The position numbers were made by a program, and so were the translations under genes. A stretch of 64,000 nt of DNA from Ashinkailepas kermadecensis (taxonomy: Eukaryota; Arthropoda; Thecostraca; Neolepadidae), in NCBI GenBank assembly GCA_034440615.1, contig JAOTOM010001625.1:1-64000 (forward strand). The letters run 5' to 3'. This document shows positions 32,180 through 43,211 of the stretch, in pieces. Under the pieces are notes generated by a model. The model was not told the DNA's origin. It made no database searches and saw nothing but the letters and a program-made list of their open reading frames with translations. Numbering within the stretch: position 1 is the stretch's first letter; every line of letters starts with the position of its first letter.

Positions 32180-32560
32180 TCGAGAGCATTAACCAAAGTT
32201 TACCTCAAATGTCTTGCCGTTGAGTTCACCACTTCGGCTCGCAAGCGTTTGTTTGTTTGTTTGTTTATTTACTTAACAAATCACAACACGCATACAAGAT
32301 GGGCAATTTTGCGATTGGCACAAAATTGTCGATTGGGCCTCTCGCAACAGCGTCCTTAACCTATAAAACGCTTGACCACCGACACGGTGCGACAATCGCT
32401 ACCCGCTGCACGCCAGCACGCCAGCACGCCCAATCGCCACACAAAGCATGCACTCGTCTGAGTGGTACCCAGCACTATGCCTGCACCCGGTAGCACCTGG
32501 TTAGTTCTGAATGTTAGTTTGTTGTGTTAAAGCGTTTTGTGTTGATAAGAAACGTCTGAA
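32180..32560. other. No recognised gene; short GTTT microsatellite
   Basis: A (GTTT)n run at about 32247-32270. Otherwise nothing supported. Confidence 0.4.
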
Positions 32561-35500
32561 ATGTTAATGCAATACACGGCTCAAGGTTCTTTCTGATACC
32601 ATATAAAAAATAAGTGCTTGCGAGATCTCCTTTTCAGTTAAATTAGTAAACATATTTGTTGCGCTTCGGAGTTTAGTGAATATAATATTTATATGGAAAG
32701 CATAAAGAGGACAGTGAAATATGAAGCGAATTGTGTCCTGTTTAGAGTGGCCACATGGGCATGATGGGTCATGTAGAGGATTGATGACAAATACGTGTGC
32801 GTTTAGTTGAGTGAGGCCCATTCTAAATCTTGCATGCAGCGTGTTGCCTACTTATGTTCCTAGCGAATAATATTGTGGTGGTATCGTGGCACCTGTGCGA
32901 CCCATAATTTATTTTATTGATGTTTTATTGATATTATCTATTTTATTGATATTTTATTGAACTCTTGAATTTATTGATGTTTGGTTCGTGTCTTAAATTT
33001 TCAGGAAGATTATTCCACACCTTTGTTGTGGCCAGGAAAAATGATTTTTGGAACGAGGCGATTCTTTTTCGCGGGATTGTTAGTGCAGTTGAATTTCTCA
33101 GGCGCCTTCCTGTAATGGTCTGCCGTGGCTCAGTAAATAGTTTTGTAATATAATTTGGGAGACCCATACCTGCGTGCCTGATTTTGTGAAACAAAAGAAG
33201 TTTATGAATTTCTCGCCGTGTTTTATGCTCATCTAATCCCAATTCCAACCTAATTTTTCCTGACGATGTTCTATATAGTGCACCTGTGATTAATCTAGTT
33301 GCTCTTTTTTGTAATGTTTGAAGTCTGAGTGCATCCGATATTGTTATATGCCCGTCGTATATGGTATCTGCGTAGTCAAACAAAGGCCGAATGTAAATTT
33401 TGTAAAAGTTTAGGAGGATTTGCTTTGAAATCTTACTTGCAATAGGATAAAGAGGGCTTAGTGCACAATTGACCTTTATGATAATGTCGTTTATGTGACT
33501 ATGGAAACGCAAGTCAGAAGAAAATGTTAGGCCGAGGTGTTTATGATTTTCTAAGTTTGGTATTGGCTGGATTCCCATTCAGAGATTTAGAGGTTTACTG
33601 TTTTCTTACCTGTGAATGTTTGTTGGATCGTTTTTGCCGCGTTAAATTGTATGCCTCATTTTGTTCCAAATTCGTGTATAATATCAATATTTTTTTAATT
33701 GATTGTTGTGCTTCTAGTGTGCCTTGGGTGTGCGAAGAGCAAAGCGACGTGTCATCAGCGAAAACAAGTATTTAATTTGCAATCATGTCCGCCGCCAAGT
33801 CATTTAAATTTATTAATGCCAAAAGTGGTCCCAAAACAGAACCCTGTGGGCAGCCCGCAGTTGTGGTAATTTGTGATGATAGGCGGTTTCCTACCCTTAC
33901 ACGCTGTTCTGTATTTGCTAAGTATGATTGTAGCCAATTTAAAGCAGTAACGGTAATCCCACAATATTTTTGCATTTAAAAATAAGTCCTGCATGCCATA
34001 TAGTATCAAAATATTTTTGCATGTCCAAATATATGCTTGTGAAGTCAAGATTTCGATCTAAAGATGAATATAGAGTATGTGTCAAGTAGAGCAACTGTAT
34101 TTGGGTCCCATGATAGGGACGGTAACCACTTTGTTTCTCAGAGAGTATATTATTTTCCGCTATGTGTGAATAAATTCGTTTAAAAACTAACTTTTCTAGA
34201 ATTTTGGACACACACGATAGGAAGCTGATTGGACTATAATTTGTGGGATAAGAGCATGACCCTTTCTTTTTGAATATGGCGATACATTAGCTTGTTTCCA
34301 TTCCTTGGGGAAAAGTCCGATTGATAAGGATTTGTTAAATAATTTAGTAAGGGGTTCGTAGATAAGAATAGCAATTAATTTAAGCAGCCTTGGAGGTATT
34401 TCGTCGGGTCCTGTTGATTTATTTGTATTAAGATGGTTGAGCTGCTAAAGAACTTCGTCTTCAGTGACTTGCATTTCTGTCAAACTTGGAAAGCTATGAT
34501 TACGTTGTGCGTCCATGGAGGGTAGTTGCAAGTTGTTAGGTGATTGGGATTGTTCCGGAAAATGCGCGTTCAAGAGTGTTGCCTTCTCTGCATCGTCAAT
34601 AATTGTACCATTTGGACCATCTAGGGGTGGTATGCTTTGGGACATCGTGGTACCAATTAACGCCTTTAAAATTTGATGGTATTTTCGAGGGCTATGTTTG
34701 CATTCTCCTAGTTTCTAACCTGGCTCTTAATGTAACTATTTTTTAGTGATTTGTTAAGTTCGGTGACTCTGTTCCGTTGATCTTTCCAATTATTCCAACC
34801 AAACCATGTTTGTATCCTTTTGACACTTCTAAATAATCGGTCTCATTTGCTGATATTTCTCTTCAGCTCAGAATTAACCCAAGGTTTGCTTGCCCCGTTG
34901 ATTTTGATTATTTTTGTGGGCATAGCCTCTTTTGCGGATTGAATAATAACATCAGAAAACATTTTTGCGGCTTCATCAACGTCTTTTCCTAAAACATCTT
35001 CCCAGTCTACATTTTGGAGGAATGTGATGATTTTGCCGCTGTCTAGCTGATCAAAGTCCCATATTTTCTGATTATAGATTTGGTTGGTCGACTTGGTGAT
35101 ATTTAAAGTTGCAAATATAGGGTAATGATCAATATTTGGAAAGGAGGCAAGATACCACATTCAGAAACCATCTCTTTGTTTGAAGTAATGATTAACTCTC
35201 TAAGATATTCTACTTCGTTCGCGACTCTTGTCGGTTCGTCTATAAGATGGAAAAGTTGCAGCGTGTTAATTGTTTCCAGAATATCTAAGTCAAATGGGGT
35301 AACTCTTCCCTTGGCGTACGACTGGTTCCAGAAAATATTGCCAGCATTAAAGTCGCCCATAACAAGAATAGTTGATGGATTCGACATCAGGGCTAAGGAC
35401 ATGCTATCATTAAATTGGTCAATAAATGACATATTCGCCTGATGACAGATTCGGTGGGAGATATGTGCAGCATATTATGATCGATGCATCTTTAATTTTC

Positions 35501-35671
35501 ACCAGACACCATATCCATTCCACATCATCAAGTTCCATGTGGTTGAGTCTTTTGACTGCGAGTGCCGTGCTTACATAGATTGCCACCCCACCTCCCTGGC
35601 GAGTCCTGTGCCTCGTCAGTGGATCATGGAATTTGTATAATCTGTAAAGACTTGGGTGGACCTGGTTGCTT

Positions 35672-35866
35672 AGTTTTATCTCAGTTGGTTGGTTGGTTAT
35701 TGGTTTTACGACACGTCGACCGTTGAGTCATGTAGCGTCGCCAATCTCTCACGCCGATTGGTCGCGGTCGAAGAGTGGCGACAGGTGAGACTCGAACCCA
35801 CAACCTTTCGATTGTGAGACGAGCATCTTACCCCTAGACCACTCGTCCCCCAGTTTTGTCTCAGTT
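35672..35866 (-). mobile_element. tRNA-derived SINE inserted in the APE domain, with target duplication
   Basis: On the minus strand 35851-35687 reads a tRNA-like head (GAGTGGTCTAGGGGTAAGAT, A box; GGGTTCGAGTCTC, B box), a short body and the tail CGTAAAACCAATAACCAACC with repeated AACC. It is flanked by AGTTTTATCTCAGTT (35672-35686) and AGTTTTGTCTCAGTT (35852-35866), a 15-bp duplication with one mismatch. Removing it brings the endonuclease halves together. Confidence 0.88.
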
Positions 35867-35988
35867 AATAATAATATGTCTACACTATTTTGAGTTGTAA
35901 ATTGTGCGACCTCATCAAGTCTTGCAGGGGCCGTGATGCTATTTATGTTTACATGGCTTATTTTTATTCGTGCTCGATCGACGAATGG

Positions 35989-36036
35989 AGGACCGGGGTT
36001 AGTCTCAATACCAGATATAATGAGGAGTATCCTGAG
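35989..36036 (-). other. 2A-like ribosome-skipping motif in the retrotransposon ORF2 leader
   Basis: LRILLIISGIETNPGP followed by P matches the 2A consensus (hydrophobic run, G-x-E-x-NPG then P) seen at the N-terminus of ORF2 in some invertebrate CR1/Rex1/L2-type elements. It sits just before the APE domain, where cleavage would release a leader peptide. Confidence 0.8.
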
Positions 36037-36377
36037 ATCATGTGTTTGATTCCAGAGATCAATGAGTACATTTTTCTGGGCACCGGTGCCACGAGTCCCC
36101 ATTTTATATTCGGGGTGTCCGTGTACGTGATTTCGTGCCACACGCCGTGAACGATGTGAATTTAGAATGGGTTGGTTCAAGAGCTTTTTAATGTTACTAT
36201 GTGAAAACAAGACACAGTAAAACCAGTTGGTGGAGACAGGTGCAGACACAGTAATGAGACAATGGTGCATACCCTAGGAACAGCGGTGGTGGGCAACGCA
36301 CTTTCAACATTGTCCTCCCTTAATATACGAGGGTTAGGCGTAGCTCGTGAACATCACGACACAAAACAGTACTCATA

Positions 36378-36773
36378 ATGGAGCAAGTTTGGGAATATTT
36401 CACAGAAGCAAGATATATACGAGACTTCACACCATGCATGTCGCTAAAAACGCACGTACAGCCTTATGGTCATACTATGCAACTCGTTATGCCCAGATGC
36501 GAGAACATGCCTCCGACAGCGCCCAGACAGTTACTCACCGTGGGATTAGCACGCAAGGACTGGTACTCGGCTCTGGGCGTGCCAGTTGCACCGCTCCAAA
36601 CCGCGCGGCGCTCGGGCACGCCGATGCTGCGCCGCAGCGCATCCAGTGCTCGCAGTGTCAGCTCAGATCGCCGGCAGGCGCATGTGCACGGTGGTCGGCG
36701 GCAACGCCCCGATCCCACAGACTGGCGCCCAGTGAACGAGCCACCGCCCATGATTCACATCACCCACGGTTAA
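36378..36773 (+). other. GC-rich candidate coding exon, strand uncertain
   Basis: A plus-strand frame ends at TAA 36773 with RPDPTDWRPVNEPPPMIHIT and is GC-rich and Arg/Ser-rich from ~36550, as in a C-terminal exon. The opposite strand has an alternative: ATG 36751 to a clean donor ACG|GTGAGT at 36539/36538, 71 codons in phase 0, Cys/Arg-rich. I cannot choose between them and recognise no family. A 12-bp repeat (GTCGGACGTGTC, ~3.5 copies) follows at 36919-36963. Confidence 0.28.
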
Positions 36774-36989
36774 CCCTCACTGGCGCTGGGTAGCTCCGCC
36801 TCTGCCGCTCCTGCCCCTCATGGTCTGGAATTCAGCGCCGCTGGCGGGAGCGCGGTCCTTAGGGGCGGACTCAGCCGAAATCCTCTGGGTGGGGATGTGA
36901 TCAGCAGCGGCGAACTCAGTCGGACGTGTCGTCGGACGTGTCGTCGGACGTGTCGTCGTACGATCGAATCTCACCCACATTTGCGGGTA

Positions 36990-37570
36990 AAGGGCAAATA
37001 TCTAAAGATAAGTAATTTGGGGACATGAGGTACCGAATACTGTTCCATTGCTATGCAATACAGAAGTGGGCTCCAGGCACAATGGCGCACCCCCACGAGA
37101 TAATGTGATACCCAGCAAACTTGCATTTCTAGCAAGCGCTAAACTGACTGGGCTAATCACAGCCAATGCATATGGGAACAAATGTACAGAGGCGGGGCCA
37201 ACAAAGTCAACGAACTTCTGACTTCCCAACTGGGCTCTGTGCGGGGAGTTATGACGGGGCAGCTAGGTCCATTGACGATGCGGGGCCAACAGGGTCGACC
37301 AGACTACCAACCCCAGCAATACGCAGTAATGTGTAATGGCCAATGCAAGAAGCTGCCCCCCCCCCCCGCATCAGGAAAGAATAAACGATTTTTTCCCCAG
37401 ACACCCATTCAGAGACATTCGCAGTTGCGCCCCAAGGATAAAATAGTATATCTCCATATGAATGCCTGTGATGATTTTACTACAACTGCCCCTGCCCAAC
37501 TTGCAAATTTATACTGGGAGGTCTGTTTCAGGTATTACATGAGTAACAAGTACAATTTAAGCGATCATCC
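36990..37570. other. No recognised gene
   Basis: An open frame at 37182-37625 (+) has no motif and runs into the MITE at 37572, so it is unlikely to be a gene. Confidence 0.35.
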
Positions 37571-37571
37571 T

Positions 37572-37870
37572 GAGGTCAATTTAACTAACATCACAAGCCG
37601 TGCATTCCCAACAAATTTGGGGTGAACACACCTTTAGGTAATCTTCAAGTATCACCCCTCACACATTCTTCATATCAACAACAAGGTATTTACGTCACTG
37701 TCAGCTGACTGCTAGTCAGCTGCTGGTGATTTAAATATTAAACATGATTACATACATTTCATGAAATACATCTTATTAAATGAAATATAATTATATAAGA
37801 TTACCTAAAGGTGCGTTCACAACAACTTCGGTGTGATTACACCGCTTGTAATGTTAGTGAAATTGGCCTC
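37572..37870. mobile_element. MITE/foldback element with ~70-bp inverted ends (family 2, copy 1)
   Basis: The left end (GAGGTCAATTTAACTAACAT, then ACACCTTTAGGTAATCTTCA) and the reverse complement of the right end (GAGGCCAATTTCACTAACAT, then GCACCTTTAGGTAATCTT) match for about 70 bp. The centre holds a perfect hairpin, CAGCTGACT-GCT-AGTCAGCTG near 37705. A second copy is at 57700-58018 in the opposite orientation. No coding. Confidence 0.78.
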
Positions 37871-38340
37871 TGACTGTTTGTTCAGATCAGATGCACCTTC
37901 TTCAATAAAGGAAACAAAAAGAGTATAGAACTGTGGGACGCCTCATGCACCTTCTAAATCAAACCCGGCCAAGCCGATATAGAAACAACACAACAACACA
38001 ACTAGTGTTCGTAATCCCGCACATCCAAATTTTCATGTTCTGAATACAACACACCACCACAAAGCGAGTGTCTGTTTTAAAGTTGGTCTTTGTGAGCGGG
38101 TGTTACTTCAGAAGAAACTGTATAAATATGGATAGTTTGTTCATTTTTACATTCTGTGAACACCGCACAATTACTCGTTCTGCCATGCCGTGCGGCGGTG
38201 GAGCCATTTCACGCACGCTGTCTGACGTGTTCGGATACCCCTCTCCTTTTCCTCTAATTAATTGTACACTAAAAGTATAACCATCCACTCATTGTAGGCA
38301 CCTATATACCTCCCTACATACGTACTTCGGTAAATTTGCG
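37870..38340. other. No recognised gene
   Basis: No motif, splice pair or repeat supported in this stretch. Confidence 0.35.
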
Positions 38341-38866
38341 CTTTAAGGTGTATTTAATATATTTTGTTTCATGCAATGTTTATGATAGTGACTAAGGTGA
38401 CGGTAGCACTTATTTGATGTGCAAATTTTTACTTTTCAGGTTGTGAGCAAAATAACACCAAAAAGGTACTTTGAGTTAGGTAGCATAGAATACAAAGAAA
38501 TGTTTTTGAAAAATATAATAGAAATACAGCATAACCTAACCTAACCTAGCTTAACTTCCCTTTGGATAAAAATCAAGACAAAAAATTTGAAAACTGTAAG
38601 GGAATGTATTTTTGGAAAATTCTCCACATTTAAAAAATATAATCTCATCGAACCTAACATAAGCTGCTTTGGAAGAAAAGTAATTTTCACAATGTTGTGG
38701 ATTTGGGGGAATTCCTTTATTTAACAAATTTTTGGACACATTTTTTCAAACATTTTCCAACTTAAGACACCTAAACTGACGTAGCCTAACCAAACCTAAC
38801 CCATTGGTTTGCTTTATGGAGGACAATGTGTGTAGAAGCTTGTCTTGTTACCACCTTAAAGCACAC
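38341..38866 (+). mobile_element. Merlin-derived MITE, subfamily B
   Basis: It begins GCTTTAAGGTGTATTTAA and ends ACCACCTTAAAGCAC, i.e. inverted ends GCTTTAAGGTG. Near the left end it carries the shared block (TTATTTGATGTGCAAATTTT, ACTTTTCAGGTTGTGAGCAA). The interior is AT-rich with CCTAACCTAACC. About 525 bp, non-coding. Confidence 0.72.
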
Positions 38867-38869
38867 TAA

Positions 38870-39655
38870 CACCCATGTATCTACTCATCAGAGACGGATA
38901 CAGGGGCACTAGGGGCATGTGCCCCCACATGGAGTGGCGACTCTTCAGTGAGGCTTGAGTGCACATTCACGAATCACTCGGCGGATTCGTCAGTAAACGA
39001 AAGCGATTCCTGTCAGAAGAATAACATCTGCATATTTTTCAAGTGTCTAATTACGCAATGTGGACTTTATCTACCAAAAAAATACACACAAGTCAACTTT
39101 GTAGGTACTCACCGTCTTTTGCTCCAGCTAAACACGACCGTGTGCTAAAATGCGAACGCAACCACAAATGACGGTTGATTGAAAATGGCGTAGACTCGAT
39201 CGAATTGGCTCGCAAATGTGGTAACAAATATGGTTGCACCGCAATGGTGCTTTCCTGTCCAGGGCCGTTTGGCAGGAAAGTAATGTTACTCCAGGATGGT
39301 GAATAAATGCCATTACATGGTGTATTTTCGACAATGCCAATTCTTACACACGTTGTCCTCTACAATAATCCCTTATGGAATAAATTAACACCAAACAGTT
39401 CGCGTGTGTAAAAATACTCCAGTAGAATACTCTGGTATATAGTTAATTTGCACTGCAATGCACGTTCGCGTAATTTTTACACACCAACGGCGTAGTTGTA
39501 TTCCAGAGATTGGGGTACTCTTGGTTATTCTGGGGAGCATATTTAATATAAATGGTATAATTTGTTTTCCGTGTAGGCCCCACCAAGGCTACAAAACACC
39601 AGTTAGAACGTTCCGCTTCCCAAAAAGGGCGACGCTTGAGAGGACCGTCAATTCT
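38870..39655. other. No recognised gene
   Basis: Nothing supported apart from short AT-rich sequence; the frames here have no recognisable motif. Confidence 0.35.
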
Positions 39656-39660
39656 ATAAA

Positions 39661-39975
39661 CTTGAGCCGACCAATCAGCGTTTGACGACCTCCGCCGATC
39701 GTGGCAATAGTAAAGGCCGTAGGGCAAAACTTGTGGAAGCTATTATTCATATATTGTTCCATTTTTTTCGTGCTAATTGTCTACAGAGACATTCTTGCTA
39801 CTTTAATCTTGATCTTTAATATTACTTTATCACAACGTCACCGCTAACAGGGAAAACAATTTGATATTTGTGTGGATGTCATCGGTTTCGTCGCACCAAA
39901 GACAAAATTTGTTTGTCTACCATTGTCACGATCGACGGAGGTCGTCAAACGCTGATTGGTCGGCTCAAGCGTCTC
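39661..39975. repeat. Inverted repeat pair (~45 bp arms, ~215-bp spacer)
   Basis: CTTGAGCCGACCAATCAGCG continuing to GACGACCTCCGCCGATCGTG (39661-39705) recurs inverted at about 39927-39973 (GATCGACGGAGGTCGTCAAA, CGCTGATTGGTCGGCTCAAG). It may be a short MITE or a foldback; no target duplication was identified. Confidence 0.7.
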
Positions 39976-40064
39976 CCTTTTTTATTGGACTAAAATGCTT
40001 GAGCGCACCCCCTGGGCCCCACGATCATCTCCTTCGACACCTGCAGTTTCGCCCCAGCTTGGGT

Positions 40065-40108
40065 GTCGCCATGGCGACGGCGCATGACTACTCGCGTCGC
40101 TTAGCAAC
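40065..40108 (+). promoter_or_regulatory. Two RFX X-box-like sites 18 bp apart
   Basis: GTCGCCATGGCGAC (40065-40078) is a perfect palindrome one step from the RFX consensus GTTGCCATGGCAAC. GTCGCTTAGCAAC (40096-40108) has the same half-site layout. X-boxes control ciliary genes in animals. No gene start is identified beside them; the cysteine-rich gene ends just downstream on the other strand. Confidence 0.45.
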
Positions 40109-40222
40109 GCCCGCCGCGGCGGTGATTTGGCGAACGCCGCCCGTAGCGCTCGACGGTCAGTGACGTCGGACGGCGACGGCGACTTGGGAGAACCAGCGGT
40201 GACGTCACCGACCACCGCAGCA

Positions 40223-41295
40223 TCAGACGGGACGCAACATGAGGCAGACGATCATGGCGGCCTCCTCGTCGCCGTGGAAGCCGAGCGGGCAGCGCGCCTG
40301 GCAGAAGGTGTCGCCGCCGACGGTGATGGCCTCGTCGCCGGCGCCGCATGGCATCTTGGCGGCCACGCAGGTGAACGGCGCAGGGTTCCTGTTGGTGGCA
40401 GACTCGCTGCAGAAGCCGATCGCCTGGCGGAGGGACGCAGGTCAATAGCGCGGGTGGGACTATCGCTCACATTTCACCTACTAATCCCAGCCCTATTCCA
40501 TTCTCCTACGTTGTATTGTTTGTCCTTCGGAGTCACAATTACGCCCCCTCGGAAGGAGACTTGTCTTCCGGCTGAGAGCTGATGCGATTTAGGATGTGAC
40601 GAGTACGAGCCAGATTTCATTGATTGCTTCCTGGTGAAGGGTAATGATCTCCGTTTGAGAATGATCGCTAAGTTTAACAATGATGGCATAAGAGACATTT
40701 TATTGTACTTTTACCATTTAGTTGTGTAGCCAAGGGGATGCGCTCCTTCACGCCTAGCAGTCGCTAGTATTGAAAAGTATAGACATTGACGAAGTTCGAG
40801 CACGTGATGTTATGGCTGCGAAATGATCCCATCCAACAATAAATTATCGGTCCCATTAAATGTCAGGAGGGGAGCATCCATCATCAGATGGATTAGCCGA
40901 TTGAGAGCCGTTGACCAGGTGACTACGCCATGAAGAGAGCATGAGTGATCTTACGATTACTACTATCTTACGGTCAGAAAACAGTGATTTCAACGTGGTA
41001 TACTTCGACATGGACATGACTAAGAAATCGGTGTGGCATGAATGGAGCAGGTGCAAAGATGCAGCTGAACCTCAATCGAGGAGGAAAAAATCATGCACGA
41101 AGTGATGGACCGGAGACAAGACGCGTCCATGCTCACCTGGATGATAGCACGTCGCTGGTCGTGTACCGCTTCCGTCACAATGCTGCCGATGTCGGACAGA
41201 TGGTGACCTCCGCCGGGGCCGGGAGCAGAGTGTACCGCCTCCACCGGCAGACTGGCCATCAGCGCCGCACAGAGCAGCGCCCCGCCGGCCCACAT
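40223..41295 (-). CDS. Secreted six-cysteine small protein, two exons
   Basis: Exon 1 (41295-41137) starts MWAGGALLCAALMASLPVEA, a clear signal peptide, in the context CACCATGT, and ends at CAG|GTGAGC. Exon 2 (40423-40223) follows the acceptor CCCTCCGCCAG in phase 0 and encodes 66 residues with six cysteines: CSESATNRNPAPFTC, then KMPC, GGDTFCQARCPLGF and a last C eight residues before the TGA. Total 119 residues; the mature part is ~95. The intron is 713 bp. I do not recognise the family; the spacing suggests three disulphides in an extracellular peptide. GC-rich third positions match the other host genes here. The upstream promoter elements support the start. It has no coding neighbour within several kb. 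Confidence 0.72.
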
Positions 41296-41311
41296 GGTGC
41301 CGCACAACACC

Positions 41312-41389
41312 CGGCCGGCCGGCCGGCCGGCTTTTATGTGGCGGCGGCTGGGTCAGGCCCGCCAGCACGTGCGGCACGTGCGGCACGTG
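41312..41389 (-). promoter_or_regulatory. TATA-like box and three 9-bp-phased CACGTG E-boxes
   Basis: On the minus strand CATAAAAG (41339-41332) lies about 40 bp before the ATG of the cysteine-rich gene. Upstream of it CACGTG occurs at 41366-41371, 41375-41380 and 41384-41389, exactly 9 bp apart, the class bound by bHLH factors such as CLOCK/CYCLE, USF or Max. A (GGCC)5 run fills 41312-41331. Confidence 0.6.
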
Positions 41390-41399
41390 GAGACCGTTG

Positions 41400-42235
41400 G
41401 CGACGGTGTCACCCATTGACCTCTACTACTAACTAGACGGCCGACCGGCCGGCCGCCGCACTCTCCACAGCCTGACCCGGCCGTTCCCGGCTGGCGCTGG
41501 CCGACCCGCGGTGTACGGGAAAATGATCCCGCACGCAGACCGTTTCCATGCATGTTTGCAATGCACTGAAATGCTATGAAATGATACGTTACTGATAAAT
41601 GCAGACACAAATTGATGCAAAATGATACTCGGTTCAAGGTGAGGGATAGCAAAGGCAATACTTCGTATACAATATTGCAATTATGTTATTTATATCAAAC
41701 TGGATTATCGTTTCACCGACTTTGTGCGATATTCTGTATGGTCTCAAGGCACTAAGATCCAAAATATCCGATAAATATTGGCGAAGTGACGCCGTTGATG
41801 TTCCTGTAGTAGACAGTGCAGACGTACATTGAGCCTACAACCAACACTCTGTCCACAAGACACATGGCACGGGGCAACACTCAGAACCTCCTCTCTGCTT
41901 GTAGAAATTGTTTCTCTCAGTCTGGGACCCATTTCCAAGAGCGTAGTCAAAAGGGCAGGGGCGGATCAAGCACTGCTCATGAGGAAGGGCACATGTCTGG
42001 GAAGGCACCTCTGCGTGAGTCGTCAGGGGCGTCTTAGGCTGCAAATTTAGAGGGTCATTAGAGGGTCCTAGAGGGGCACACTTGGCTGAAAATGTAAGGT
42101 AGTGTACTCGATGGTTCCAGAGGGGCACATTTTCCTTTCCAAGGGCATAGCCATGGGTCACCGTCAACCCTCACCACGGGGCATAGCCAAGGGGAGCGGA
42201 CAGCGATACCCCTCACCACCGGGGAGAGCCAGGGG
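41400..42235. other. No recognised gene
   Basis: Between 42120 and 42235 two copies of a CATAGCCA..GGG / CCCTCACCACGGGG phrase occur. No gene is supported. Confidence 0.35.
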
Positions 42236-42239
42236 GACA

Positions 42240-42600
42240 GCTGCCAACTTAAGAATCACATTTGAGGACCCAACAAGTCGCACAGTGGCCCTTGAATATG
42301 ACGATGGGAGCCACTAAAATCGCAACCATGGCCCGGAAAATCACATTGGGAGCCCCAAAAATCGTTCCCGGGCCCGCAAACGCTGGGACTCTGCAAAGCG
42401 GGACCAGGGTCCTTGAAAATGGCGCTGGGGCCCCCAAAAAGTTGGATCGGGGCGACTGAAATCAAGCAGGGGGCCTCAAATGTTCACACTTGGGCCACTG
42501 AAAATTAGGTTGGGGGAAAAAAGTCCTGTTGTCGTCCTTGAAAATCACAATGGGGCCTTCAAAAGACGAGCTGGGCCCATGAAAATAACGCGCGGGGGGG
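42240..42600 (+). repeat. Degenerate ~28-bp GGGCCC/AAAA repeat, locus 3
   Basis: About thirteen units such as GGGAGCCCCAAAAATCG, CCCGGGCCCGCAAACGC and GGGGCCCCCAAAAAGTTGG. Same orientation and same alternation as the loci at 19.9, 27.5 and 44.6 kb. Confidence 0.65.
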
Positions 42601-42623
42601 GGCCAAATTGTAGATATTGTCCC

Positions 42624-42816
42624 TATGGCTTTTTCTTGGCAGGGGACCGTTAGCGACCACTCCACCACCCCGTGGCTTCTTCTTCTTGACAGGGGACGGT
42701 TGGCGACCACTCCACCCCCCATGGCTTCTTCTTGGCAGGGGACGGTTAGCGACCACTCCACCCCCCATGGCTTCTTCTTGGCAGGGGACGGTTGGCGACC
42801 ACTCCACCTCCCACAT
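42624..42816 (+). repeat. 46-49-bp tandem repeat, four units
   Basis: Units read TGGCTTCTTCTTGGCAGGGG, then ACGGTTAGCGACCACTCCAC with a variable C-rich end. It abuts the degenerate repeat at its left. Confidence 0.9.
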
Positions 42817-42943
42817 GGCTTATACGCCACTGGCTCTGCACCTGGTTTTGCTCATGGCCAAACGTGTCACTGCCGAAACCCAATCCGTCAAGGTCTCACA
42901 ATCCAGTCTCCACTGACAATCCAACGTGTGGCCGCCAGCTCCG

Positions 42944-43211
42944 ATCACGTGGCCGGCGGTTCCGGTCACGTGGCCGGCGGTTCCGGTCACGTGTGTACCG
43001 GCACATTGCTCCACGGCCGCAGGCTGGAGTTGCATTGCAGGCTGTGTCCGGTTAGCGCAATTGTCAGGCTTCAGCATTGCCTGGTAGTGGGCATTGCCTA
43101 GTAGTGGGCATTGCCTGGTAGTGGGCATTGCCTAGTAGTGGGCATTGCCTAGTAGTGGGCCTTGCCTGGTAGTGGGCATTGCTTAGTAGTGGGCATTGCC
43201 TGGTAGTGGGT
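42944..43211 (+). repeat. 21-bp and 17-bp tandem repeats
   Basis: CACGTGGCCGGCGGTTCCGGT occurs about 2.5 times at 42944-42995. From 43075 to 43211 there are eight units of CATTGCCTGGTAGTGGG (or CCTAGTAG). Both have low divergence. Confidence 0.9.

Larger units (their letters stand above)
32564..36270 (-). pseudogene. CR1-group-like non-LTR element ORF2: 2A-like peptide, APE, RT, C-terminal finger
   Basis: Minus strand, in order: a leader ending in LRILLIISGIETNPGP (36036-35989), an APE domain start (ISHVNINSI, VDILLLTETKLG), a SINE insertion, APE core VMGDFNAGNIFW (~35360), NIDHYPIFATLNI (~35125), linker, RT blocks MSKILEKLVFKRIYSHIAEN, KQSGYRPYHGT, YLDMQKYFDTIWH and CPQGSVLGPLL (34211-33850), thumb LLNFYKIYIRPLFDYADTIY (~33390), and a terminal CPCGHSKQDTIRFIFHCPLY finger (~32740). 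No RNase H. In the catalytic region the expected YADD box is not intact; several stops and frameshifts make it inactive. Clade assignment is by domain order only. Confidence 0.85.

Noticed and set aside
35780..35850. tRNA gene on the minus strand
   Set aside because: Same reason: tRNA-like head of a SINE with target duplication.
40127..40582. Plus-strand 151-codon frame opposite the cysteine-rich gene
   Set aside because: It is the antisense of exon 2 and its intron edge; the minus strand has splice sites, cysteines and a signal peptide.
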